Positions 1 through 8,119 of a DNA stretch of 64,000 nucleotides are shown in pieces (the stretch's first letter is position 1; each line of letters begins with the position of its first letter). Under the pieces are notes generated by a model. It searched no databases. It was not told the origin of the DNA and saw only the letters and a program-made list of their open reading frames with translations. A program made the translations under genes and the position numbers. This DNA is from Bradyrhizobium lablabi. GTDB taxonomy: Bacteria; Pseudomonadota; Alphaproteobacteria; Rhizobiales; Xanthobacteraceae. The stretch lies in contig NZ_JAFCLN010000001.1 of the NCBI RefSeq assembly GCF_018129385.1, forward strand, positions 372,001-436,000, written 5' to 3'.

Positions 1-1
1 C

Positions 2-922
2 GGTTTCCACTGGGAGAAGTGCGACATCGAGATTCTCCTGCACCCGCAGTCGGCCGACATCGCGCAGGGCGTCGATGCGCTACAGCCGGGCGAGGTCAAG
101 GAAGAGGGCGCTGGCGACCAGGGCATCATGTTCGGTTACGCCACCAACGAAACGCCGGACCTGATGCCGGCGCCGATCTTCTACGCTCACAAGATCCTGC
201 GGCTGATCTCCGAAGCGCGCCATTCCGGCCGCGAGAAGGTTTTGGGCCCGGACTCCAAGAGCCAGGTCACCGTGCAGTACGAGAACGGCAAGCCGGTTGG
301 CGTGCGCGAGATCGTGGTCTCGCACCAGCATCTGGTCGAGGACCTCACCTCCAACCAGGTTCGCGACATCGTCGAGCCCTATGTGCGCGAGGCATTGCCG
401 AAGGAGTGGATCAACGGCAAGACCATCTGGCACATCAACCCGACCGGAAAATTCTACATCGGCGGTCCCGACGGCGACTCCGGGCTGACGGGCCGCAAGA
501 TCATCGTCGACACCTATGGTGGTGCTGCTCCGCATGGCGGCGGCGCCTTCTCCGGCAAGGACCCGACCAAGGTCGACCGCTCGGCGGCCTATGCCGCACG
601 CTACGTGGCCAAGAACATCGTTGCCGCCGGTCTGGCCGACCGCTGCACGCTCCAGCTTGCCTATGCGATCGGCGTGGCGCGTCCGCTGTCGATCTACATC
701 GACACCCACGGCACCGGTAAGGTGCCGGAGGACAAGCTCGAGAAGGCGGCTGCCGAGGTCATGGACCTGACGCCGCGCGGCATCCGCTCCCATCTCGATC
801 TCAACCGCCCGATCTACGCACGCACGTCGGCCTACGGCCATTTCGGCCGCACGCCCGACAATGAAGGCGGCTTCTCCTGGGAGAAGACCGATCTGGTCGA
901 ACCGCTCAAGCGCGCGGTCTGA
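2..922 (+). CDS. metK: S-adenosylmethionine synthetase (5' end missing)
   Basis: Makes S-adenosylmethionine from methionine and ATP in the cytosol. The reading frame is open from the first bases of the window, so the N-terminal part with the GHPDK-type motif lies outside; about 306 residues remain. Visible signatures are the GAGDQG hexapeptide near residue 36 of the fragment, DTYGG, and the ATP/phosphate-binding [16 protein letters not shown] segment, all at the spacing usual for bacterial MetK. The next gene is ahcY on the same strand 73 bp on, so synthesis of SAM and removal of its product inhibitor S-adenosylhomocysteine are probably co-transcribed. Nothing looks broken apart from the window edge. 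Confidence 0.97.
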   Translation, partial: GFHWEKCDIEILLHPQSADIAQGVDALQPGEVKEEGAGDQGIMFGYATNETPDLMPAPIFYAHKILRLISEARHSGREKVLGPDSKSQVTVQYENGKPVGVREIVVSHQHLVEDLTSNQVRDIVEPYVREALPKEWINGKTIWHINPTGKFYIGGPDGDSGLTGRKIIVDTYGGAAPHGGGAFSGKDPTKVDRSAAYAARYVAKNIVAAGLADRCTLQLAYAIGVARPLSIYIDTHGTGKVPEDKLEKAAAEVMDLTPRGIRSHLDLNRPIYARTSAYGHFGRTPDNEGGFSWEKTDLVEPLKRAV

Positions 923-945
923 CTTTCTCCGTAATCTTCTCGCGT

Positions 946-972
946 ATTCCGGAAGGCACAGCTTTCCGGAAT
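946..972. repeat. Inverted repeat between metK and ahcY
   Basis: ATTCCGGAA and TTCCGGAAT form a 9-bp perfect stem around a 9-nt loop, followed by ATGCTTTTT. It may act as an attenuator or mRNA-stabilising hairpin. The right arm plus ATGC resembles a worn copy of the GCATGATCCGGAAAA palindromes found near 8.1, 38.2 and 43.8 kb. The link to that family is inference. Confidence 0.55.
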
Positions 973-995
973 ATGCTTTTTAAGGGATCAACCGC

Positions 996-2426
996 ATGAC
1001 CGCCGCCGCCAAGAAGCCCACCTTCACCGACTACATCGTCAAGGACATTTCGCTCGCCGAATTCGGCCGCAAGGAAATCTCGCTGGCCGAGACCGAGATG
1101 CCCGGCCTGATGGCGACGCGCGAGGAATTCGGCCCCAAGCAGCCCTTGAAGGGCGCACGCATCGCCGGCTCCCTGCACATGACGATCCAGACCGCGGTGC
1201 TGATCGAGACGCTCGCGGCACTCGGCGCCGACATCCGCTGGGTCTCCTGCAACATCTATTCGACCCAGGATCACGCTGCGGCCGCAATCGCTGCGGCCGG
1301 CATTCCGGTGTTCGCCGTGAAGGGCGAAACGCTGACCGAATACTGGGACTACACCGCAAAGCTGTTTGACTGGCATGGCGGTGGCACGCCCAACATGATC
1401 CTCGATGATGGCGGCGATGCCACCATGCTGGTGCATGCCGGCGTCCGCGCCGAGCAGGGCGACACCGCCTTCCTCGACAAGCCGGGCTCCGAGGAAGAAG
1501 AGATCTTCTACGCGCTGATCAAGAAGCTGCTGAAGGAAAAGCCGAAAGGCTGGTTCGCCGAGATTGCAAAGAACATCAAAGGCGTCTCGGAAGAGACCAC
1601 CACCGGCGTGCACCGCCTCTACGAGATGGCGAACAAGGGCACGCTGCTGTTCCCCGCCATCAACGTCAACGACAGCGTCACCAAGTCGAAGTTCGACAAC
1701 CTCTATGGCTGCCGCGAGTCGCTGGTCGACGGCATCCGCCGCGGCACCGACGTGATGCTGTCGGGCAAGGTTGCGATGGTCGCGGGCTTTGGCGACGTCG
1801 GCAAGGGCTCGGCGGCCTCGCTGCGTCAGGCCGGCTGCCGCGTCATGGTCTCCGAAGTCGATCCGATCTGCGCGCTGCAGGCGGCGATGGAAGGCTATGA
1901 AGTTGTGACCATGGAAGATGCCGCGCCGCGCGCCGATATCTTCGTGACCGCCACCGGCAACAAGGACATCATCACCATCGAGCACATGCGCGCGATGAAG
2001 GATCGCGCCATCGTCTGCAACATCGGCCACTTCGACAACGAGATCCAGATCGCGCATCTGCGCAATCTGAAATGGACCAACATCAAGCCGCAGGTCGACG
2101 AGATCGAATTCCCCGACAAGCACCGCATCATCCTGTTGTCGGAAGGGCGCCTGGTGAACCTCGGCAATGCCATGGGCCATCCGTCCTTCGTGATGTCGGC
2201 CTCCTTCACCAACCAGACGCTGGCGCAGATCGAGCTGTGGGCCAACAACAAGGACGGCAAGTACGAGAAGAAGGTCTACGTGCTGCCGAAGTCGCTGGAC
2301 GAAAAGGTCGCCCGCCTGCACCTCGCCAAGATCGGCGTCAAGCTGACCGAGCTGCGCAAGGACCAGGCCGACTACATCGGCGTGAAGCAGGAAGGCCCGT
2401 ACAAGAGCGATCACTACCGGTACTGA
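996..2426 (+). CDS. ahcY: Adenosylhomocysteinase (SAH hydrolase)
   Basis: Reversibly splits S-adenosylhomocysteine into adenosine and homocysteine with bound NAD. At 476 residues it has the length of bacterial enzymes with the extra internal insert (around residues 150-190). The NAD-binding GFGDVG motif is at residues 264-269. The N-terminal [16 protein letters not shown] stretch and the C-terminal KSDHYRY ending, whose Lys and Tyr reach the neighbouring subunit's NAD, are both present. It follows metK on the same strand and is closed by a strong intrinsic terminator, so the two form the end of a methyl-cycle operon. ATG follows an AAGGG-like ribosome site. Confidence 0.98.
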   Translation: MTAAAKKPTFTDYIVKDISLAEFGRKEISLAETEMPGLMATREEFGPKQPLKGARIAGSLHMTIQTAVLIETLAALGADIRWVSCNIYSTQDHAAAAIAAAGIPVFAVKGETLTEYWDYTAKLFDWHGGGTPNMILDDGGDATMLVHAGVRAEQGDTAFLDKPGSEEEEIFYALIKKLLKEKPKGWFAEIAKNIKGVSEETTTGVHRLYEMANKGTLLFPAINVNDSVTKSKFDNLYGCRESLVDGIRRGTDVMLSGKVAMVAGFGDVGKGSAASLRQAGCRVMVSEVDPICALQAAMEGYEVVTMEDAAPRADIFVTATGNKDIITIEHMRAMKDRAIVCNIGHFDNEIQIAHLRNLKWTNIKPQVDEIEFPDKHRIILLSEGRLVNLGNAMGHPSFVMSASFTNQTLAQIELWANNKDGKYEKKVYVLPKSLDEKVARLHLAKIGVKLTELRKDQADYIGVKQEGPYKSDHYRY

Positions 2427-2446
2427 GCAATATTTGTCGCAGTCGA

Positions 2447-2474
2447 AACGCCGGCCAGTTGGCCGGCGTTTTTT
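2447..2474 (+). terminator. Intrinsic terminator after ahcY
   Basis: AACGCCGGCC and GGCCGGCGTT make a 10-bp perfect GC-rich stem with an AGTT loop, followed by a run of six T. This is a textbook rho-independent terminator 20 bp after the ahcY stop. Confidence 0.93.
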
Positions 2475-2499
2475 GTTGTCGGTTGGTTGCGTAGTGCCG

Positions 2500-3360
2500 C
2501 TAGACGACCTTGATGCTGGATTCCGCTACCCCGCCATCCTGATTCTTGACGACGACCTTCAGCGTGGCAGGAGCGACCGCGACATCGCCGGGATCGAGCG
2601 GAACGACAATTTTCTTGTCGGTGACGGAGGAGGGCTTGCGCTCCTTGCCTTCGACCGTCGCCATGCATTTTTCCTGGAAGCCTTGACCGTAGATCGTGAG
2701 CGTCTTGCTTGACTTGTCCAACTGCGCCGGATCGAACGAGGAGATGCTTGGCGGCTTGATATTCAGTCCATTGGTGCGTTGCACCGGATCCTTCATGGCG
2801 AATACGACATCGAAGAGCGCCGCCAGTTTGTCAGTGGCCTGCTTCGAAAACATTCCGGCCAGCGCCGCAAAGCCTGCAATGGCATATGGATTTATTTTCG
2901 TTGCCGTATCCGGCGTGAGCCCGGTTTGAGGTTGAACCTGAACGGTCGGAATCAGGATGCCGCCCCGGACGATGAAATAAAACAACAGCGCGATGGCGAT
3001 CCCGACCGGCACCCGCAGGATGAGAAACCAGATCCAGCTCAGGCCCAGCTTTCGATTCCCGACATAGTCCGCAAACGATGTCAGGCTATGCGCCAGGCTC
3101 CCCATGGCGCCCGACACCATGACCGTGAACATCAAGTGTCGCTCCGGCGCCCAGGTATGGGAGAAGCCGAAGATGTTGACCGGCCGGAATACCGTCCCAC
3201 CGAAATCCGGTACCGGCCATGTCGTGATCAGAAGATAAAGCAGCAGGACCGAGAGCAGGATGAAGTAAATCCCAACCCGCCGGATGACGGTGTCCGGCGC
3301 CGGATCGACGATGGTCTCGTGACTGCGCGATGACTCGGAATTTTGCGACGTATCACTCAT
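2500..3360 (-). CDS. Inner-membrane protein with C-terminal TIG/IPT-like domain
   Basis: No named family recognised; 286 residues. The N-terminal ~25 residues are polar and Ser/Asp-rich. Three hydrophobic segments follow (about 27-49, 78-98 and 108-132), then a soluble C-terminal part. Residues about 200-286 (PPSISSFDP...LTIYGQGF...LKVVVKNQDGG) have the spacing of a TIG/IPT immunoglobulin-like fold. The start is taken at the ATG at 3360, with GAGGG six bases upstream; a GTG one codon earlier is possible but too close to that site. It stands alone, convergent to ahcY, and its function is unknown. A sensor or cell-envelope role is only a guess. Confidence 0.75.
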   Translation of the reverse strand: MSDTSQNSESSRSHETIVDPAPDTVIRRVGIYFILLSVLLLYLLITTWPVPDFGGTVFRPVNIFGFSHTWAPERHLMFTVMVSGAMGSLAHSLTSFADYVGNRKLGLSWIWFLILRVPVGIAIALLFYFIVRGGILIPTVQVQPQTGLTPDTATKINPYAIAGFAALAGMFSKQATDKLAALFDVVFAMKDPVQRTNGLNIKPPSISSFDPAQLDKSSKTLTIYGQGFQEKCMATVEGKERKPSSVTDKKIVVPLDPGDVAVAPATLKVVVKNQDGGVAESSIKVV

Positions 3361-3541
3361 CACACGCCCTCAAAAATGCATCACATCAAATAACTACTTA
3401 TGGTAGTTCGAGTTTTGGCTGCAATCAACCGCCTGAAGGCCGCCGGGCGGCTTGTTCATTGCGAGGCGATAGCAGGCGATTGCTCCTGACCTCCGCCGTT
3501 TCCGAGTTGATTTTTCGCCGCCTTGGACCGCTAATCGACCC

Positions 3542-5005
3542 ATGGCAGCATCACCAGAACATTTCGACGTCCTCATAGTCGGCGCCGGTCTCTCCGGCAT
3601 CGGCGCGGGCTATCACTTGCAGGACAAATGTCCGGGCAAAAGCTACATCATCCTCGAGGGACGCGACTGCATCGGCGGCACCTGGGACCTGTTTCGTTAT
3701 CCCGGCATCCGCTCCGACAGCGACATGTTCACGCTCGGCTATTCCTTCAAGCCGTGGACCGAACCGAAGGCGATCGCCGACGGGCCGAATATCCTCAACT
3801 ACGTCCGGCAGACCGCGGCCGAGAACGGCATCGACAAGCAGATCAGGTTTCATCACCGGGTGAAACGCGCATCGTGGTCGTCGCCGGATGCGCGCTGGAC
3901 GGTGGAGGCCGAGCGCGGGACGGTTGTGGGCGGAAGCGAGATCGTGCGCTTCACCTGCAGTTTCCTGTTCATGTGCTCCGGCTACTACAAATACGAAGAG
4001 GGCTACACGCCGGAGTTTTCAGGCAGCGCCGGTTTCGAAGGCCAGATCGTGCATCCGCAAAAATGGCCGGAAGACCTCGACTATGCCGGAAAACGCGTGG
4101 TGGTGATCGGCTCGGGCGCGACCGCCGTGACGCTGGTGCCGGAGATGGCCAAGACCGCCGGTCATGTCACCATGCTACAGCGCTCGCCGACCTATGTGGT
4201 GGCGCGGCCGGCAGAGGACGTGCTGGCCAACAAGCTGCGGCGGGTTTCTGCAAAGCTCGGCTATCACCTGATCCGCTGGCGCAACGTGCTGCTCGGCATG
4301 TATTTCTTCCAGCTCTCCCGCCGCAAGCCGGAGCGGGTCAAGAAGCTGATCCTCGGCGGCGTCAGGGTGGCGCTCGGGCCGGACTATGACGTCGCGACGC
4401 ATTTCACCCCGCGCTACAATCCCTGGGACCAGCGGCTGTGCCTGGTGCCGGACGGGGATCTGTTCAAGTCGATCCGGGAGGGACGTGCCTCGGTCGTTAC
4501 CAACACGATCGACACGTTCACGAAGAACGGCATCCGTCTGAAGGAAGGCAGCGAGCTCGAGGCCGATATCATCGTCACCGCGACCGGGCTGGTGCTCCAG
4601 GTGCTCGGCGGAATCGACGTCAGCGTCGACGGCCGCGCGGTCGATTTTGCAAAGACGCTGAACTACAAGGGCATGATGTATTCGGACGTGCCGAATCTCG
4701 CGGCCGCCTTCGGCTACACCAACGCCTCATGGACGCTGAAATGCGATCTCACCTGCGAATATGTCTGCCGCCTGATCAACTACATGGACAAGCGCGGCTA
4801 TCGGCAATGCGTGCCGCATAATCTCGACCCCGCCATCACCGAACGGCCGTCGCTGGATTTTTCCTCCGGCTATGTGCAGCGCGCGATCGCAAAGATGCCC
4901 AAGCAAGGCTCGAAGCGGCCGTGGCGGCTGTACCAGAACTACGCGCTCGACATCGTCACCCTGCGCTACGGCAGCATCGACGACGGGGTGATGCGGTATT
5001 CCTGA
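3542..5005 (+). CDS. Flavin-containing monooxygenase, Baeyer-Villiger type (EthA-like)
   Basis: Predicted FAD- and NADPH-dependent oxygenase that inserts oxygen into ketones or oxidises N/S atoms. It has an N-terminal FAD-binding GAGLSGIG (residues 14-21), the Baeyer-Villiger fingerprint F-E-G-x3-H-x3-W-P (165-176), and an NADPH-binding GSGATA (190-195). The GGTW and RYPGIRSDSD stretches are typical of the EthA/cyclohexanone monooxygenase branch. At 487 residues it is full length. It is a single-gene unit with a weak ribosome site before the ATG, and the neighbours give no clue to substrate. The call is secure at family level only. Confidence 0.88.
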   Translation: MAASPEHFDVLIVGAGLSGIGAGYHLQDKCPGKSYIILEGRDCIGGTWDLFRYPGIRSDSDMFTLGYSFKPWTEPKAIADGPNILNYVRQTAAENGIDKQIRFHHRVKRASWSSPDARWTVEAERGTVVGGSEIVRFTCSFLFMCSGYYKYEEGYTPEFSGSAGFEGQIVHPQKWPEDLDYAGKRVVVIGSGATAVTLVPEMAKTAGHVTMLQRSPTYVVARPAEDVLANKLRRVSAKLGYHLIRWRNVLLGMYFFQLSRRKPERVKKLILGGVRVALGPDYDVATHFTPRYNPWDQRLCLVPDGDLFKSIREGRASVVTNTIDTFTKNGIRLKEGSELEADIIVTATGLVLQVLGGIDVSVDGRAVDFAKTLNYKGMMYSDVPNLAAAFGYTNASWTLKCDLTCEYVCRLINYMDKRGYRQCVPHNLDPAITERPSLDFSSGYVQRAIAKMPKQGSKRPWRLYQNYALDIVTLRYGSIDDGVMRYS

Positions 5006-5047
5006 CGCGCGGCTCTTGTCTTGATATGCCGGCCGGGCATGCCGTTG

Positions 5048-7678
5048 CTAGACGATGAAATGGCCGTCCGATGCGCGCGCGACATGCTCTGCCAGATAGT
5101 CAGGCACTGCCACGGTATGAACGCCTTCGAGCGGGGTGGAATTGATCGAGGAACTGACATTCAAATAGGTGAAGATGCTGTTGTTGGAATAAGTCTGGCC
5201 ATCGAAGGCGATGACGCGCAATTCGTCGGAGGTGCCGGCCGCTCCGGCCACGAATGTGGTGAGTGCGAGTTGCGCTGCCGTCAGACCGACGACCGTCTGC
5301 GACGGGAGCGCCACGCCGTTGTAGGCAAAGTGGCCGCTGCTGGCCGACGAATTGGCATCGTAGATGTAGTAGGTCAGGCTGTCGCCGTCGGAATCGGAGG
5401 CGCCGAACAGGCTGGAAGCAGCGATCACCTGTCCCGGGTTTGCCGCAACATTTGCCGATGGCAGCGTGATGACCGGCGCGTGATTGGTGTTGGAGCCGGC
5501 CACGCCGACGTTCAGATAAGTGAAGATGCTGTCGTTGGAATAGGTCTGGCCATCGAAGGCGATGACGCGCAACTCATCGGAACTGCCGGCCGTTCCGGCC
5601 ACGAAAGTGGTGAGGGCCAGTTGCGCTGTCGTCAGTCCGACGACCGTCTGCGACGGGAGCGCTACCCCGTTGTAGGCAAAATGGCCGCTGCTGGCCGACG
5701 AATTGGCATCGTAGATGTAGTAGGTCAGGCTGTCGCCGTCGGAATCGGTTGCACCGAACAGACTTGAGGCGGCGATCACCTGTCCCGCGCTCGTCGCCAC
5801 ATTCGCCGACGGCAGCGTGATGACCGGTGCGTGATTGACGCTGGGGTCGGCAACGTTGACGTCCAGATAGGTAAAGATGCTGCTGTTTGAATAGGTCTGG
5901 CCATCGAAGGCGATGACGCCCAATTCATCGGAACTGCCGGCTGCTCCGGCCACGAATGTGGTGAGAGCCAGTTCCGCTGCGGTCAATTTCACGACTGTCT
6001 GCGACGGGAGCGCGACGCCGTTGTAAGCGAAGTGGCCACTGCTGGCCGAGGAATTGCCGTCGTAGATGTAATAGGTGAGGTTGTCACCGTCGGAATCGGT
6101 CGCGCTGAACAGGCTGGAAGCGGCGATCACCTGTCCCGCGCTCGCTGCCACATTTGCCGACGGCAGCGTGATGACCGGGGCGTGATTGACGCTGGGGCCG
6201 GCAACGTTGACGTTCAGATAGGTAAAGATGCTGTTGTTGGAATAGGTCTGGCCATCGAAGACGATGACGCCCAATTCATCGGAAGTGCCGGCAGCTCCGG
6301 CCACGAATGTGGTGAGAGCCAGTTCCGCTGCGGTCAGTTTCACGGCCGTCTGCGACGGCAGCGCCACGCCGTTGTAGGCGAAGTGGCCGCTGCTGGCCGA
6401 GGAATTGCCGTCGTAGATGTAATAGGTCAGGTTGTCGCCGTCGGAATCGGTCGCGCTGAACAGGCTGGAGACGGCGATCAATTGCGCGGCCGTGGCGGAG
6501 ACGGTGGCGCCGGACGTCAGGCTGACCGTCGGCGAATGATTGAGCGCGGTCACCGTCTGGTCGTCGAATTGCAGGCGTTCCACGCGCGTCAGCGTGTCGG
6601 TGCCGTCGGGGCCGACCACGCGAATGCTGCCGTTGCCGAGATCGGTGATCGTGTAGGGCGAGCGGTTTCCGGCAAACACCACGGTGTCGGTGCCGGGGCC
6701 ACCATCGATCGTGTCATTGCCCTGGCCAGCGCTGATCAGATCGTTGTAGGTCGATCCGGCCAGAGTTTCGCCGCTGTTGGACCCGTTGATCAAATACAGA
6801 TGATCGGGGGACAGCCGATAGATCGTGACCGACGAGGGGATGACCAACGGGGCGTAGTTCGCCGCATGGGTCGAGACCTGGCCAGTGTAGTTGTCGAATA
6901 CCGTGAGCACGCCGTTCGAAGTGCTGACCACGGTGAAGGTGTGCTTGCCGCCATCGGTCCAGCCCACACGCACGATGTCGCCGGGCTGAAGTAGCGATTG
7001 CCAGTTGGCGGCCGGGTTGGGATCGGACCCGCGATAGGCGATGCGCCAGAATCCCGCGCTCTGGTTTTGGGCCGGATTCTGATAGAAGTTGGTGACGTCG
7101 TAATCAAGCGTCGCCCCGGCTGCCGCCGCAACGTTGGCCGCGATGGCGTGACAATCGTTAGGGTTGACGACTCCGGTATAGGCGGCGGCGTATCTTTGGG
7201 CGGATGCCACGATGTCGGCCGGCGTGGGCGCGCCGTTTCCCGCGGTTGGACTCAGCAGCGACGGTGCGACGACATTGATTCCGTATCGAACAAATTCATC
7301 CGGAGAACCCGCGGGGTTGACCGGAACCGTCACATAGAGGTTGTGAAGCATGTTGTTGCCGACAACCACCGTGGTGGTCGCGAGTTGCGCCGCCGTCAAG
7401 GTGACCCGATGGAAATCGCCCGTCGTGGAGCCGCCGATATCGACCCCGTTCACGAAATACTGGTTGACGCTCGGATGGGCGGGATCCCAATAGCTCGAGT
7501 TCTGCTCCTGTAGATAAGCGGGACTAAAATAGACGATCGTGAAACTCGAATATCCGCCATAGTTGGGTCCGAACGCGCCCGACAGGATCGACGACAGCGT
7601 CACGGTCGTGCCGACGCCTCCGACGACGGCGATTGGCAATTGCTGGGAGAGAATGCCGTTGATTGGCGTGACGGTCAC
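5048..7678 (-). CDS. Secreted RTX-type protein: Cys-His papain-like domain plus four cadherin-like repeats
   Basis: 876 residues, probably exported by a type I system; no Sec signal is seen. Residues about 15-120 resemble a worn copy of the later repeats (LTAAQLATTTVVVGN). Residues 160-265 hold C176 (PNDCHAIA), QPGDIVRVGW and H246 (GGKHTF), an order seen in NlpC/P60 and CHAP-type cysteine hydrolases. Residues 298-375 hold an RTX-like stretch (DLISAGQGNDTIDGG) and the GTDTLTRVERLQF block common in such proteins. Four ~117-residue repeats follow (380-841), each with a Ca-binding-type ATDSDGDxLTYYIYD motif. The tail ends DYLAEHVARASDGHFIV, nearly the same as in the neighbouring protease. The GTG start has GAGGGG six bases upstream. 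No HlyB/D genes are in view. Confidence 0.82.
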   Translation of the reverse strand: MTVTPINGILSQQLPIAVVGGVGTTVTLSSILSGAFGPNYGGYSSFTIVYFSPAYLQEQNSSYWDPAHPSVNQYFVNGVDIGGSTTGDFHRVTLTAAQLATTTVVVGNNMLHNLYVTVPVNPAGSPDEFVRYGINVVAPSLLSPTAGNGAPTPADIVASAQRYAAAYTGVVNPNDCHAIAANVAAAAGATLDYDVTNFYQNPAQNQSAGFWRIAYRGSDPNPAANWQSLLQPGDIVRVGWTDGGKHTFTVVSTSNGVLTVFDNYTGQVSTHAANYAPLVIPSSVTIYRLSPDHLYLINGSNSGETLAGSTYNDLISAGQGNDTIDGGPGTDTVVFAGNRSPYTITDLGNGSIRVVGPDGTDTLTRVERLQFDDQTVTALNHSPTVSLTSGATVSATAAQLIAVSSLFSATDSDGDNLTYYIYDGNSSASSGHFAYNGVALPSQTAVKLTAAELALTTFVAGAAGTSDELGVIVFDGQTYSNNSIFTYLNVNVAGPSVNHAPVITLPSANVAASAGQVIAASSLFSATDSDGDNLTYYIYDGNSSASSGHFAYNGVALPSQTVVKLTAAELALTTFVAGAAGSSDELGVIAFDGQTYSNSSIFTYLDVNVADPSVNHAPVITLPSANVATSAGQVIAASSLFGATDSDGDSLTYYIYDANSSASSGHFAYNGVALPSQTVVGLTTAQLALTTFVAGTAGSSDELRVIAFDGQTYSNDSIFTYLNVGVAGSNTNHAPVITLPSANVAANPGQVIAASSLFGASDSDGDSLTYYIYDANSSASSGHFAYNGVALPSQTVVGLTAAQLALTTFVAGAAGTSDELRVIAFDGQTYSNNSIFTYLNVSSSINSTPLEGVHTVAVPDYLAEHVARASDGHFIV
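5156..6541 (-). repeat. Four tandem ~351-bp in-frame repeats
   Basis: Direct coding repeats, each opening with an NH(A/S)P motif and closing with IFTYLxV, with periods of 118, 117 and 117 codons. Copies 2-4 are almost identical in long stretches. They match the three repeats at 8234-9259, so duplication or gene conversion between the two genes is likely. Confidence 0.95.
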
Positions 7679-8005
7679 GTTTCACCCCTCGAAGGGCGCG
7701 GGTCGTGGTTGCACGGTCGCGGTTGCACGGTCGCGGGGCACTGACTTTCTGACACTATTGCGAAAGAGATCGGGCAAGTCGGAAAACTGACGTTGCGGGC
7801 CTGTATCCGGTGTTGGCTCGCGTGCGCGAACTGCCGGCAGTATACTTGGTCGAAATGTCGGCTCAAGGCGGGCTTCCAGTCACATTTGGATAGTTCGGCC
7901 TGAAGCGGGAGAAAGTTTATGGATGCCGGCGCGAACTGTGCGAACGACCACTCCAGGGCTAACGGCGGGTGAATCCCCGTAATTTTTGCGGGACGTGCGG
8001 CCGCG

Positions 8006-8040
8006 AAAAAAAAAGCCCCCGGGAATCCTCCCGGGGCCTT
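8006..8040 (-). terminator. Intrinsic terminator of the serralysin-like gene
   Basis: Read on the minus strand, GGCCCCGGGA and TCCCGGGGGC-type arms (one bulged base) with a short loop are followed by nine T. It lies about 80 bp past the stop of the protease gene. Confidence 0.9.
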
Positions 8041-8073
8041 CGATTCGATTGAGCTAAGCCGGCGGCTGTTTGC

Positions 8074-8118
8074 GCATGATCTTTTCGGAAGACCGCTTCA
8101 CACTTTTCCGGATCATGC
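8074..8118. repeat. Dispersed palindromic repeat (RIME-like), copy A
   Basis: GCATGATC at 8074-8081 pairs with GATCATGC at 8111-8118, with TTTTCGGAA and TTTTCCG inside. The right arm, read in reverse, is GCATGATCCGGAAAA, the same as the left arm of the copy at 38223. It sits right at the stop codon of the protease gene. Confidence 0.75.
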
Positions 8119-8119
8119 T

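Larger units (their letters stand above)
7679..8119. other. 441-bp gap upstream of the first RTX-type gene
   Basis: No convincing gene. It should hold the promoter of the minus-strand gene ending at 5048. GGTTGCACGGTCGC is repeated twice without spacing at 7707-7734, about 30-56 bp before the GTG start. The distal half holds the terminator of the neighbouring protease gene and a dispersed palindrome, both listed separately. Confidence 0.8.

Noticed and set aside
923..995. SAM or SAH riboswitch between metK and ahcY
   Set aside because: Only 73 bp with one simple hairpin; none of the conserved cores of SAM-II or SAH aptamers is visible.
906..2414. 502-codon open frame on the minus strand opposite ahcY
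   Set aside because: It mirrors the codon pattern of ahcY in GC-rich DNA, and its translation is His/Gly/Ala-rich with no motif.
5006..5047. Terminator between the monooxygenase and RTX-type genes
   Set aside because: Only a 5-bp ATGCC/GGCAT stem and no T-run on either strand.
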